Source: Nautiliaceae bacterium (GTDB lineage: Bacteria; Campylobacterota; Campylobacteria; Campylobacterales; Nautiliaceae). From it: 11,048 nt of DNA. The stretch spans positions 1 to 11,048 of the forward strand of contig JAMOSM010000094.1 of the NCBI GenBank assembly GCA_027063075.1, read 5' to 3'. Shown here in pieces: positions 1-6,258 of this stretch. The notes under the pieces were generated by a model, which worked only from the letters and a program-made list of their open reading frames with translations, was not told the DNA's origin and ran no database searches. The position numbers and the translations under genes were made by a program. The stretch's first letter is position 1. Each line of letters starts with the position of its first letter.

Positions 1-27
1 TCAGTTTCTGAAAATCTTAAATTTTAA
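1..27 (+). CDS. 3' tail of an upstream gene (partial, unidentified)
   Basis: Frame 1 is open from the window edge and encodes SVSENLKF before a TAA at 25-27. That stop shares its last base with the pseudopilin ATG at 27-29, giving a TAATG overlap. Because the pilin has no visible Shine-Dalgarno sequence, translational coupling to an upstream gene is a sensible reading. Eight codons are too few to identify the product, and frame 2 is also open here, so the assignment rests on the overlap alone. Confidence 0.4.
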   Translation, partial: SVSENLKF

Positions 28-515
28 TGAAAAAAAGCTTTACTTTAATAGAGCTTATATTCGTTGTCGTTATTATAGGCCTTTTGGCCTCTTTTGCCAT
101 TCCTAAATTTAAAAATCTTACAGCTCATGCAAAAAGTGCGGGTTTAAAATCTACAGTTACTTCCATTCAGGCTTCTATTGACAATATCCATGGCAAATGG
201 ATTATAAACGACAATTTTAAATGGATTGGGGCTGACAATCAGGACCACAGCAGTGACTTTAACTATACATCAGGATATCCTTCAAAACTTGATGCAAACA
301 ATGGAAAACTTTTTTCTTATGTTTTAAAAATTCCTCTAAATCCGTGTTCAGATAAAAAAAGCGGCTGTTTTGAGCAGGTTGATGATGTGACATATAAATA
401 CTATTTTAATCCTTCTAAATTTTATCAGTTAAGATATTTTTCTTCAAAAGGGACATTTGAGTGTAACAACAGTGATGAAAATGTTCAAAAAGAGTGTGAG
501 AAAACTCTTTATTGA
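27..515 (+). CDS. Type IV pilin-like / type II secretion pseudopilin with prepilin N-terminus
   Basis: The 162-residue product begins with a class III prepilin signal. A short basic leader (MKKS) is followed by FTLIE, with glutamate at mature position 5, and then a hydrophobic helix to about residue 25 ending in AIPKF. Proteins of this class are cleaved and N-methylated by a prepilin peptidase and assembled at the inner membrane into pili or pseudopili. The residue before the cleavage point is Ser4 rather than the usual Gly or Ala. The globular part has two cysteine pairs, around residues 107-114 and 145-157, which could form disulfides in the periplasm. The ATG overlaps the stop of a preceding frame and has no clear ribosome site, suggesting coupled translation. 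The 3' end overlaps the convergent histidine kinase by 7 bp. No other pilus or secretion gene is visible, so pilus versus secretion role is undecided. Confidence 0.85.
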   Translation: MKKSFTLIELIFVVVIIGLLASFAIPKFKNLTAHAKSAGLKSTVTSIQASIDNIHGKWIINDNFKWIGADNQDHSSDFNYTSGYPSKLDANNGKLFSYVLKIPLNPCSDKKSGCFEQVDDVTYKYYFNPSKFYQLRYFSSKGTFECNNSDENVQKECEKTLY

Positions 516-1456
516 GGTATATAAATTTTAAAACCTTTTTTTTCTTTTGCAAGCGCAATCTTTCCGCCGTGTGCTTCTATAATTTCTTTACTCAATGCTA
601 AACCTAAACCGTTACCTTTAGTTTTTGTTGATTTAAAAGGCTCAAATAGAATATTTTTATTCTCAAACTCTTTCCCGCTGTCATATATGTTAAATATATT
701 ATATTTTGGGTTTCTTTCATATAAAACTTCAATAATTCCCTCTTCTTTTTCATCTTCTTCTATTGCATCAATTGCGTTAAATATCATATTTTGAAGTACT
801 AATAAGAGTAGGTTAAAATCGCCTTTCATTTCTATATCAGGTAAAAAGAATATAAATTTGATATCTTTTGAGTGTGAATAATACTTTATTGAATTTTTAA
901 TTTCTTTTTCAAGTTCGCTTACTCTAAAAGTTCTTAGGTTTAGTTTTAAGCCTTTTGAGAATAAAAGAGTCGATTTTATTATTCTTTCTATTCTAAAAAC
1001 AGCGCTTTTCATCTCTTCGATTATTTCATTTTCTAAACATCTTTTTTTTAAAAGAGAGAGTAAAACCGAAATAGAGCCTATAGGATTTCTTATTTCATGG
1101 GCTAGATGGGCTGCCATTTGTCCCATGGCAATAAGTCTTTCATTTCTTTTTTGTTCGGTTATGTCTGTTGCACTTATTATTGTCTTGTCTTTTATTTTTG
1201 AGGACTGTATGAGATAATATTTTGAATTGACTTCAATTTCTCCTATATTAGGAATAAAATTAAACTCTTTTGCTTTTGAATTTTGAACAATAATTTCTCC
1301 GTTTTTGTCAATTACCCATAATGCCTGAGGTAAAAACTCAATTACCCCGTTTAAGATGTTTTTAAGTTCAATAAACTCTTTTTCAACTTCATATGTTTGA
1401 GAAATAAGTTTTTCAAGGTTTTGTAAAAGCTCTTCTTTAGAACTTGGAAGCTCCAT
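509..1456 (-). CDS. flgS: Cytoplasmic PAS-type sensor histidine kinase, FlgS-like (NtrB family)
   Basis: This is a 315-residue kinase without membrane segments. A short coiled-coil-like N-terminus (about 5-37) precedes a small PAS-like region (about 38-100, with ALWVIDKNGEI). Then come the H-box MAAHLAHEIRNPIGS with phospho-acceptor His120, the N-box around Asn227, a D259-x-G261 G1 motif, FEPFKSTK (271-278) and GNGLGLAL (281-288). All catalytic motifs look intact. The H-box and soluble layout resemble FlgS of Campylobacter and Helicobacter, which phosphorylates FlgR to switch on sigma-54 flagellar genes. That match is from memory, so the exact partner is inference. No response regulator is next to it, which fits the unlinked flgS/flgR arrangement I recall in this group. 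The ATG at 1456 has only a weak upstream purine stretch. A generic NtrB-like kinase is the alternative. Confidence 0.85.
   Translation of the reverse strand: MELPSSKEELLQNLEKLISQTYEVEKEFIELKNILNGVIEFLPQALWVIDKNGEIIVQNSKAKEFNFIPNIGEIEVNSKYYLIQSSKIKDKTIISATDITEQKRNERLIAMGQMAAHLAHEIRNPIGSISVLLSLLKKRCLENEIIEEMKSAVFRIERIIKSTLLFSKGLKLNLRTFRVSELEKEIKNSIKYYSHSKDIKFIFFLPDIEMKGDFNLLLLVLQNMIFNAIDAIEEDEKEEGIIEVLYERNPKYNIFNIYDSGKEFENKNILFEPFKSTKTKGNGLGLALSKEIIEAHGGKIALAKEKKGFKIYIPQ
515..543 (+). terminator. Possible weak terminator after the pseudopilin
   Basis: Just past the pilin stop, AGGT (515-518) can pair with ACCT (533-536), with partial AT pairing inside, followed by a run of eight T. The stem is weak. 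The site lies inside the 3' coding end of the convergent kinase gene, so this is only a possibility. Confidence 0.3.
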
Positions 1457-1503
1457 TTCCAGCCTTTTTTTATTTTATATGAATTTACTATGTTGCGTGC
1501 AGG

Positions 1504-1509
1504 ATTATA
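1504..1509 (-). promoter_or_regulatory. Putative -10 box for the histidine kinase gene
   Basis: The minus strand reads TATAAT here, about 48 nt upstream of the kinase ATG, with no convincing -35. Campylobacterotal sigma-70 promoters commonly lack a conserved -35, so this is acceptable but unproven. Confidence 0.35.
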
Positions 1510-1518
1510 TCAAGAATT

Positions 1519-1546
1519 TTGACAAATGTTATGATATTGATATAAT
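1519..1546 (+). promoter_or_regulatory. Near-consensus sigma-70 promoter
   Basis: TTGACA (1519-1524) and TATAAT (1541-1546) are separated by 16 bp. Both hexamers are perfect; only the spacer is 1 bp short of the optimum. Transcription would start near 1553, inside the adjacent inverted repeat, and run rightward. The first intact gene downstream starts 300 bp away. It could drive a long leader, a small RNA or a now-decayed gene. Confidence 0.6.
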
Positions 1547-1571
1547 TTGTTTGTTACTTATAACAAACAAA
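1546..1571. repeat. Perfect 11-bp inverted repeat, possible operator or hairpin
   Basis: TTTGTTTGTTA (1546-1556) and TAACAAACAAA (1561-1571) are exact reverse complements around a 4-base CTTA loop. The repeat starts at the last base of the -10 box at 1541-1546 and covers the expected transcription start. It may be an operator, a 5' RNA hairpin or a remnant transposon-end palindrome; there is no T-tract, so it is not a terminator. Confidence 0.6.
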
Positions 1572-1584
1572 AGGCGGTATATAG

Positions 1585-1794
1585 TGCTTTTAACGACAAA
1601 TAACAGAGTCAAAACCTAAAACAAAGCAAAAGAGTATAAAAGACTTGCATTGCCAAAATATATCAAAGAAAAATACAAAGTTAATTATCTCTACCTTTAA
1701 GATACCAAAACATATCCAAAACAAAGAGATAAAAGAAGTGCATATACATCCTTCCAAACCTTCCTATAAAGGAAGCTCTCTTTATAATTCGTAA
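1585..1794 (+). pseudogene. Start-less open stretch, possible decayed IS605-type OrfB/TnpB fragment
   Basis: A 69-codon stretch is open up to the TAA at 1792-1794 but has no ATG, GTG or TTG start with a ribosome site. Its middle encodes KIPKHIQNKEIKEVHIHP. To my eye this resembles the 'KIPK..K.IKEV.I.P' region that precedes the catalytic part of thermophile IS605-family OrfB/TnpB proteins. A second frame nearby reads RLALPKYIKEKYKVNYLYL up to a stop at 1698-1700, so a frameshifted older gene is conceivable. The resemblance is a recollection, not an alignment, and a random AT-rich open stretch of this length is possible. If real, it is a short dead remnant with no catalytic residues. Confidence 0.25.
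1760..1775. repeat. Small hairpin CTTCCT/AGGAAG
   Basis: A 6-bp inverted repeat (1760-1765 with 1770-1775) has an ATAA loop and is followed on the plus strand by CTCTCTTTATAATT. It could act as a weak terminator for a transcript from the 1519-1546 promoter, but the T-tract is interrupted. Confidence 0.35.
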
Positions 1795-1797
1795 GCA

Positions 1798-1826
1798 TTT
1801 AGAAAGAGAAGTTCACTTGATATAAT
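1798..1826 (+). promoter_or_regulatory. Proximal promoter of the acyl-CoA synthetase gene
   Basis: TATAAT at 1821-1826 lies 17 bp after TTTAGA (1798-1803), a four-of-six -35 match. The predicted start near 1833 leaves a roughly 20-nt leader with a strong AAGAGGAG ribosome site at 1840-1847. A second TATAAT at 1829-1834 is too close to that ribosome site to be the main -10. Confidence 0.5.
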
Positions 1827-1853
1827 AATATAATACTCTAAGAGGAGATAGTT

Positions 1854-3407
1854 ATGGAATATATGTATAATAATTTTTATGAGTTAGTCGAAAGAAATGC
1901 AAAAGAGTATGGGAAAAAAACTGCTTATTTTATTGATAATAAAAAAGTAAGCTGGCAAGAAGTTAAAAGAAAAATTGATTCTTTTGCAAGAGCCCTTGAA
2001 CTTATGGGAATTAAAAAAGATGACAAAATTCCTATTTACATCGGAAATTCACTTGAGTATATTATTGCATTTCTTGGAATTCAAAAGCTTAGAGCCGTGC
2101 CTGTTCCTATAAACACTTTTTTAAAAGAAGATGAAATTGCTTTTATTTTAAATGATATTGATGCAGAAATTATGGTTGCTTCTTCAAAATTTGCAAACAA
2201 TATTAAAAATATACGCCACAAAAGTAAAGTTAAAAAAATAATATGGGAAGGAAACTGTGAGAGGGTGGATGAAGATAATATCTCTTTTAATGAAATTCTA
2301 TCAAACCTTGAGCCTCATGAAAAAATAGAGCTTCCAGAACTTAATGACTTAGCGGTAATTATATATACCTCCGGGACTACCGGAAAGCCAAAAGGTGCTA
2401 TGCTTACCTATAAAAATATATTTTCTAATATTTTAGGGGTTAATAAAATTGTAAAAATTACTCAAAAAGACAGATTTATTGCCTATCTTCCTATGTTTCA
2501 CTCTTTTACAATGACGGTCAATTTACTGCTGCCTTTATATTCGGCAAGCCCGGTTGAGATTATTCGTTCAATTATGCCTTTTAGCAATATTATAAAACAG
2601 ACCCTTCTTAAAAGGGTTACAATTTTTACAGGTGTTCCTGATGTATATTCTGCTCTTAGCCGTGCAAAGCTTCCTTTTTATTTTCACTGGTTTAATAAAG
2701 TAAGATTTTACATCTCAGGTGCGGCTGCACTTCCAGGAGAAGTTCTTGAGAGGTTTTCTAAAAAATTTAAAAAAGGAAAACTTCTTGAAGGATACGGACT
2801 CTCTGAAACATCTCCTGTTGTTGCGGTAAATAGACCGCATTTTCAAAAACCGGGTTCAGTAGGTCCTGCGATTCCGGGAGTTGAAGTTAAAATAGTAAAT
2901 GATGAACTTGTAGAAGTGCCTATAGGGGAGAGCGGGGAGATTATTGTCAAGGGTGATAATGTAATGAAAGGATATTACAAAAGGGAAGATGCAACGGCTG
3001 AGACTATTATAAACGGGTGGCTTAGAACCGGAGATATCGGAAAAATAGATGAAGACGGTTATATTTATATTTTAGACAGAAAAAAAGATTTAATAATCTC
3101 AAAAGGCGTTAATATTTATCCGAGGGAAATTGAAGAAGTGTGTATGAAATTTCCTGGAGTTAAAGAGTGTGCGGTTGTTGGACAAAAAGATGAAACGCAC
3201 GGTGAAATACCGATAGCTTTTATTGAAGTTGAGGAGGGAATGAGTATTAAAGAAAAAGAGATTAAAAAGTTTTTAAAATCCTATCTTGCAAATTATAAAG
3301 TACCAAAACATATCTATTTTGTGGAAAATCTTCCAAAAAATGCAACAGGTAAGGTTTTAAAAAGGGTATTAAGAGAAAGAATAGAGGAGTATATAAAAAC
3401 TTCTTAA
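1854..3407 (+). CDS. AMP-forming long-chain fatty acyl-CoA synthetase (FadD-like)
   Basis: This 517-residue adenylate-forming enzyme activates a carboxylic acid, most likely a medium- or long-chain fatty acid, as acyl-AMP and then transfers it to coenzyme A. The phosphate-binding loop YTSGTTGKPKG is at 171-181 and GYGLSETSP at 313-321. The aspartate of RTGD (394) should hold the ribose, DRKKDLIISKG is the domain hinge at 408-418, and PKNATGK ends in the catalytic Lys500. All are intact and the length is normal. The first ATG is preferred over Met4 because AAGAGGAG (1840-1847) lies 6 nt before it. It stands alone on this strand, with no beta-oxidation genes in view, so it may salvage fatty acids for lipid synthesis rather than degrade them. 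Chain-length specificity cannot be read here; an acyl-ACP synthetase or a different acid substrate is possible. Confidence 0.9.
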   Translation: MEYMYNNFYELVERNAKEYGKKTAYFIDNKKVSWQEVKRKIDSFARALELMGIKKDDKIPIYIGNSLEYIIAFLGIQKLRAVPVPINTFLKEDEIAFILNDIDAEIMVASSKFANNIKNIRHKSKVKKIIWEGNCERVDEDNISFNEILSNLEPHEKIELPELNDLAVIIYTSGTTGKPKGAMLTYKNIFSNILGVNKIVKITQKDRFIAYLPMFHSFTMTVNLLLPLYSASPVEIIRSIMPFSNIIKQTLLKRVTIFTGVPDVYSALSRAKLPFYFHWFNKVRFYISGAAALPGEVLERFSKKFKKGKLLEGYGLSETSPVVAVNRPHFQKPGSVGPAIPGVEVKIVNDELVEVPIGESGEIIVKGDNVMKGYYKREDATAETIINGWLRTGDIGKIDEDGYIYILDRKKDLIISKGVNIYPREIEEVCMKFPGVKECAVVGQKDETHGEIPIAFIEVEEGMSIKEKEIKKFLKSYLANYKVPKHIYFVENLPKNATGKVLKRVLRERIEEYIKTS

Positions 3408-5503
3408 TGCCCTTGTATTGTTAAAGCTGCAGTTACATTAAAGTCATCTTTTGAATTAGCAGATTTAACTTCTAAAGTCCATTTTCCTAAAGAATTTTCA
3501 TCTAAAAAGTTTGTAGATAGAAGTCTTGTGTTAGTATAACTCTCAGTTGTTGCATTTAAATCGTTTGGGGCATTTACAATAATACTTTTTGTGTTAGATG
3601 GAGATGTTAAAGAAATAGTTATCTCATTTACAGTAGCTTTTCCTGTTAGTGTTAAGTTCAAAATTGCACTTTCTACAGTGATATTACTTTTTACATCAAA
3701 TGTTAATTTTACATCAGAAGATGACTTTGTGCTTGTGTTTGTTTTAGTTGTTTCTTTAATATCGTTAAATCCTCCAACACTTACAAACGTTTTTGCCATA
3801 TTTACAGCAGCATTTGCATCTACTACTCCAAAGCCGTATTTGTAATTAAAATCAAGTCCTGCAGCGTTTGTTTGCCAGTTTGGGTCTTTTGCATCGTTTT
3901 TTCTTGCTGTTTTTGCTAAAATAATTTGAATATCTCTGTAAGTTAAATTTGGATTGGCTTCAAGCATTAAAGCTACAACCCCACTGACAATAGGAGCTGC
4001 TGAGCTTGTGCCGTTCATAAAATATGTATAATCGTAATTTTCATTTCCTTTTACATCAAAATGAGGAAGTAATGTTGCATATATATCTTTTCTGTCAAAC
4101 CCTCTTTGATTTCCTGCCAAGTCTGTTGTTACAATTTGAATTGCATCTTGTTTTGTATAATTATAATTTACTCCTCCTCCGGGAGCTGATACTAAAATTG
4201 CTGAACCGGGAGTTGAATAAGATGTTGCTTTTCCATCGGCTCCTACCGCTCCTACTACTATCCAAAGCCCGTTTGTAACTATTTGTTCAAAGTTGGCATT
4301 ACTTAGAGGTCCTGAGTTGCCTGCAGCTTTTACATAAACAGCTCCAAGCGAATTTCTTCCAAATTTTACTCCGTATTTAATTTGTCTGTCAAATGCACTA
4401 ATGCCAAGGCCGTTTGCTTGTGCGGCATAATCATCTGATAAGCTGGTAGGGTCACCTCCCCACGAATTGTTGTAAATTGAAATGTTTTTTAAATTTCTAA
4501 CTAGTGCATCAAGCATTCTGACAAGTTGAAGTTGAACTCCACTGTATTCTTGACTTGTTTCATTATTTTCTAATTCTAAGGCGTTTAAAGATGCAATTTT
4601 TGCATCTGGTGCTACTCCCCTTGTTCCAATGCCGTTCCATCCTTTTGCTGCTATAAGTCCTGCAACTGCGGTTGCATGTGCGCTGTCATAGCTGTAGGGA
4701 TAAGTTGTAACTGGTGCATTTCCTATAGGAGTTGGATTGTTAGAAGCATTATGGTAATTGTATGAATCTTCCCAGTCAATATTGTCTTTTAGGTCTGGAT
4801 GAAACATATCAACACCTGTGTCAATAACGGCTATTTTTATATTTTTTCCAGTTATTCCCTGTTTCCATACGGGTTCTACATTAATATCTTCTCCAGGTAT
4901 GGCATTTGTTATTCCAAAATCCTGACCTGTATTTTTTAAATGCCATTGATATTGATATAAAGGGTCGTTGTTTGCTTCTTTATAAACATTGTCCTGATTG
5001 TATTGAGGGTTTTTTATGGTTACAGTTTTAATGTTTTTTGGAGTAAAGGTTGAAGTATTAAATTCTATTTTATTTAAAACAACGTCCACTTTATCTGTAT
5101 AACAGTCAAGTAAAATTGCATCTATTCTAATATCTTTGTAGTCATTTTTGTCTATTGTAAATAGGGAATTTTTAGGGTCTATAAGTATTTCACTTAGTTT
5201 TATTTTCTTTTCTACTGCCATATCGTTTATAATATTTCCTGAGGAGCTTGAGTAGCCTTGAGCAGAGGTTTTTCCTATTTCTATTAAAGTATCATAGGTT
5301 GATAAAGAACATTTATTTGGTTTTATATCTAAAATTTCATAATTTATAGGATATTGAAGTTTATTATATGTTCTAAAAAGAGATTTTACTTCATTATTAC
5401 AAAAACATATCCACTGATTATCAACTGTTGTTTTTGTTGATGTTCCTCCACCTCCACACCCTAATAAAAAAATAGTAACTGCGGATAATAGATATTTTTT
5501 CAT
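3404..5503 (-). CDS. Subtilisin-family (S8) serine protease lipoprotein with C-terminal P-domain
   Basis: This 699-residue protein begins with a lipoprotein signal whose lipobox LLGC ends at Cys16, followed by four glycines, so it should be lipid-anchored. Residues 17-175 form an unrecognised N-terminal region with Cys33, Cys35, Cys65 and Cys134, possibly a propeptide. The catalytic domain starts near YQYQWHLKNTGQ (183-194). It carries the triad Asp228 (AVIDTG), His276 (DSAHATAVAG) and Ser500 (NGTSSAAP), plus oxyanion Asn396 (AAGNSG). After a Thr/Ser/Lys linker (580-597), residues 598-699 look like the beta-sandwich P-domain of proprotein convertases (NLTLTGKATVNEITISLTSP and GKWTLEVKS). Such proteins usually act in the periplasm or at the surface on other secreted proteins; the substrate is unknown. 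The stop overlaps that of the convergent synthetase by 3 bp. A modest AAGG ribosome site lies 8 nt before the ATG. Confidence 0.9.
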   Translation of the reverse strand: MKKYLLSAVTIFLLGCGGGGTSTKTTVDNQWICFCNNEVKSLFRTYNKLQYPINYEILDIKPNKCSLSTYDTLIEIGKTSAQGYSSSSGNIINDMAVEKKIKLSEILIDPKNSLFTIDKNDYKDIRIDAILLDCYTDKVDVVLNKIEFNTSTFTPKNIKTVTIKNPQYNQDNVYKEANNDPLYQYQWHLKNTGQDFGITNAIPGEDINVEPVWKQGITGKNIKIAVIDTGVDMFHPDLKDNIDWEDSYNYHNASNNPTPIGNAPVTTYPYSYDSAHATAVAGLIAAKGWNGIGTRGVAPDAKIASLNALELENNETSQEYSGVQLQLVRMLDALVRNLKNISIYNNSWGGDPTSLSDDYAAQANGLGISAFDRQIKYGVKFGRNSLGAVYVKAAGNSGPLSNANFEQIVTNGLWIVVGAVGADGKATSYSTPGSAILVSAPGGGVNYNYTKQDAIQIVTTDLAGNQRGFDRKDIYATLLPHFDVKGNENYDYTYFMNGTSSAAPIVSGVVALMLEANPNLTYRDIQIILAKTARKNDAKDPNWQTNAAGLDFNYKYGFGVVDANAAVNMAKTFVSVGGFNDIKETTKTNTSTKSSSDVKLTFDVKSNITVESAILNLTLTGKATVNEITISLTSPSNTKSIIVNAPNDLNATTESYTNTRLLSTNFLDENSLGKWTLEVKSANSKDDFNVTAALTIQGH

Positions 5504-5507
5504 AATA

Positions 5508-5529
5508 AATAGCCTTTTTATAGGCTATT
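5508..5529. repeat. 8-bp inverted repeat at the protease promoter
   Basis: AATAGCCT (5508-5515) and AGGCTATT (5522-5529) are perfect reverse complements with a 6-base spacer. The right arm overlaps the putative -10 of the protease gene, and the centre lies where transcription would start. It could be an operator, or, in a longer transcript from rplT, a hairpin holding the AAGG ribosome site. Confidence 0.5.
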
Positions 5530-5532
5530 ATA
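5527..5532 (-). promoter_or_regulatory. Putative -10 box for the protease gene
   Basis: The minus strand reads GTATAATAG just downstream of the rplT terminator, about 24 nt before the protease ATG. No -35 is evident. A start near 5520 would give a leader of about 17 nt beginning close to the AAGG ribosome site. Confidence 0.4.
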
Positions 5533-5534
5533 CT

Positions 5535-5566
5535 AAAAAAAAGAGGGAAATTAAAGAGCCTCTTTT
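5535..5566 (-). terminator. Rho-independent terminator of rpmI–rplT
   Basis: On the minus strand AAAAGAGG (5566-5559) pairs with CCTCTTTT (5546-5539), an 8-bp stem with a 12-nt loop, and the T-run continues to 5535. The upstream arm and loop contain the last rplT codons and the stop, so the terminator overlaps the gene's 3' end. Confidence 0.65.
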
Positions 5567-5901
5567 GCTTTTTGAACTAACTGAGCAAATGCTTCAGGTT
5601 CATTCATTGCAAGGTCAGCAAGTACTTTTCTGTCAAGCTCTATGCCAGCTTTTTTAAGACCGTTTATAAATCTTGAATAATTTATATCGTTTAATCTGCA
5701 AGCTGCGTTAATTCTTATAATCCAAAGTTTTCTAAAGTCTCTTTTTTTCTGTTTTCTGTCTCTAAAAGCATATACTAAGCTTCTTTCAACTTGTTCTTTT
5801 GCTTTTCTAAAGTGTTTTCTTCTACCACTGTAGAAGCCTTTAGCCATTTTTAAAATTTTTTTATGTCTTCTTCTTCTAACTGTTCCTGTTTTTACTCTCA
5901 T
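5551..5901 (-). CDS. rplT: 50S ribosomal protein L20
   Basis: This 116-residue, strongly basic protein matches L20 from end to end. The N-terminal tail is [20 protein letters not shown], followed by [18 protein letters not shown], the helix around [19 protein letters not shown], and [16 protein letters not shown] near the C-terminus. L20 binds domain II of 23S rRNA, is essential early in large-subunit assembly, and in several bacteria represses its own operon by binding the mRNA. The ATG has AAGGAG 6 nt upstream. It follows rpmI after a structured 90-bp spacer and ends in a terminator overlapping its stop. infC, a common upstream partner in other bacteria, is absent. Confidence 0.98.
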   Translation of the reverse strand: MRVKTGTVRRRRHKKILKMAKGFYSGRRKHFRKAKEQVERSLVYAFRDRKQKKRDFRKLWIIRINAACRLNDINYSRFINGLKKAGIELDRKVLADLAMNEPEAFAQLVQKAKEAL

Positions 5902-5940
5902 TTATCTCTCCTTGTTTTTGGCGTGCATCTTTTGCAACTT

Positions 5941-5968
5941 AGCGCTTTGCGCGAAGGCTTTAAGCCTT
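5941..5968 (-). promoter_or_regulatory. Structured spacer between rpmI and rplT
   Basis: The 90-bp spacer holds two adjacent inverted repeats: AAGGC/GCCTT (5954-5958 with 5964-5968) and GCGC/GCGC (5942-5945 with 5949-5952, TTT loop). They are much more GC-rich than their surroundings. In the mRNA they would form two stacked small hairpins about 40-65 nt before the rplT start. A role in L20 feedback or RNA processing is inference from the known autoregulation of this operon elsewhere. Confidence 0.45.
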
Positions 5969-5991
5969 ACTTTGCCTCTTCTTCACTTAAA

Positions 5992-6186
5992 TTAAATACA
6001 AAGTAATAATTTTACTTCTTTAATATCTGTTTTTGCTACATATTTAGGCTGTCTAAGATTTCTTTTTCTTTTTTGTGATTTTTTAGTAAGGATATGGCTT
6101 CTATAAGCGCTTCCTCTTTTAATTTTACCGCTTTTTTTAACTTTAAATCTTTTAGCAGCCCCTCTGTTTGTTTTCATTTTTGGCAT
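5992..6186 (-). CDS. rpmI: 50S ribosomal protein L35
   Basis: The 64-residue basic protein starts [20 protein letters not shown], contains [19 protein letters not shown], and ends KEVKLLLCI, all typical of L35 and close to what I recall for Campylobacter. L35 is a small structural protein of the large ribosomal subunit. The start is secure: AAGGAG (6193-6198) lies 6 nt before the ATG. It is the first gene of a two-gene operon with rplT, which lies 90 bp downstream. Confidence 0.97.
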   Translation of the reverse strand: MPKMKTNRGAAKRFKVKKSGKIKRGSAYRSHILTKKSQKRKRNLRQPKYVAKTDIKEVKLLLCI

Positions 6187-6214
6187 GATGGCTCCTTTTT
6201 GGAATTGAACTGAA

Positions 6215-6220
6215 ATTATA
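6215..6220 (-). promoter_or_regulatory. Putative -10 box for rpmI–rplT
   Basis: The minus strand reads GATATAAT 28 nt before the rpmI ATG. No -35 is recognisable, though the upstream stretch is T-rich, as in many campylobacterotal promoters. It shares a 72-bp divergent spacer with the CBS/GGDEF gene. Confidence 0.5.
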
Positions 6221-6258
6221 TCAAAAATTGTGTTAAAATTATATAAAAAAGGAAAATA

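Larger units (their letters stand above)
1457..1853. other. 397-bp intergenic region with promoters, palindrome and possible gene debris
   Basis: No intact gene is present. From left to right it holds a minus-strand -10 for the kinase (1504-1509), a near-consensus plus-strand promoter (1519-1546) and a perfect 11-bp inverted repeat (1546-1571). An open but start-less stretch follows (1585-1794), then a small hairpin (1760-1775) and the proximal promoter and ribosome site of the acyl-CoA synthetase (1798-1847). It is much longer than the other spacers in this window, which range from about 0 to 106 bp. Confidence 0.8.

Noticed and set aside
3591..4278. Two plus-strand open frames (3591-3845 and 4024-4278)
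   Set aside because: They lie antisense inside the protease gene, have no ribosome site and encode low-complexity hydrophobic text; they are shadows of its codon use.
6205..6239. Sigma-70 promoter TTGAAC…TAAAAT for the CBS/GGDEF gene
   Set aside because: The spacing is 23 bp, far from the usual 16-18, so the two hexamers are unlikely to work together.
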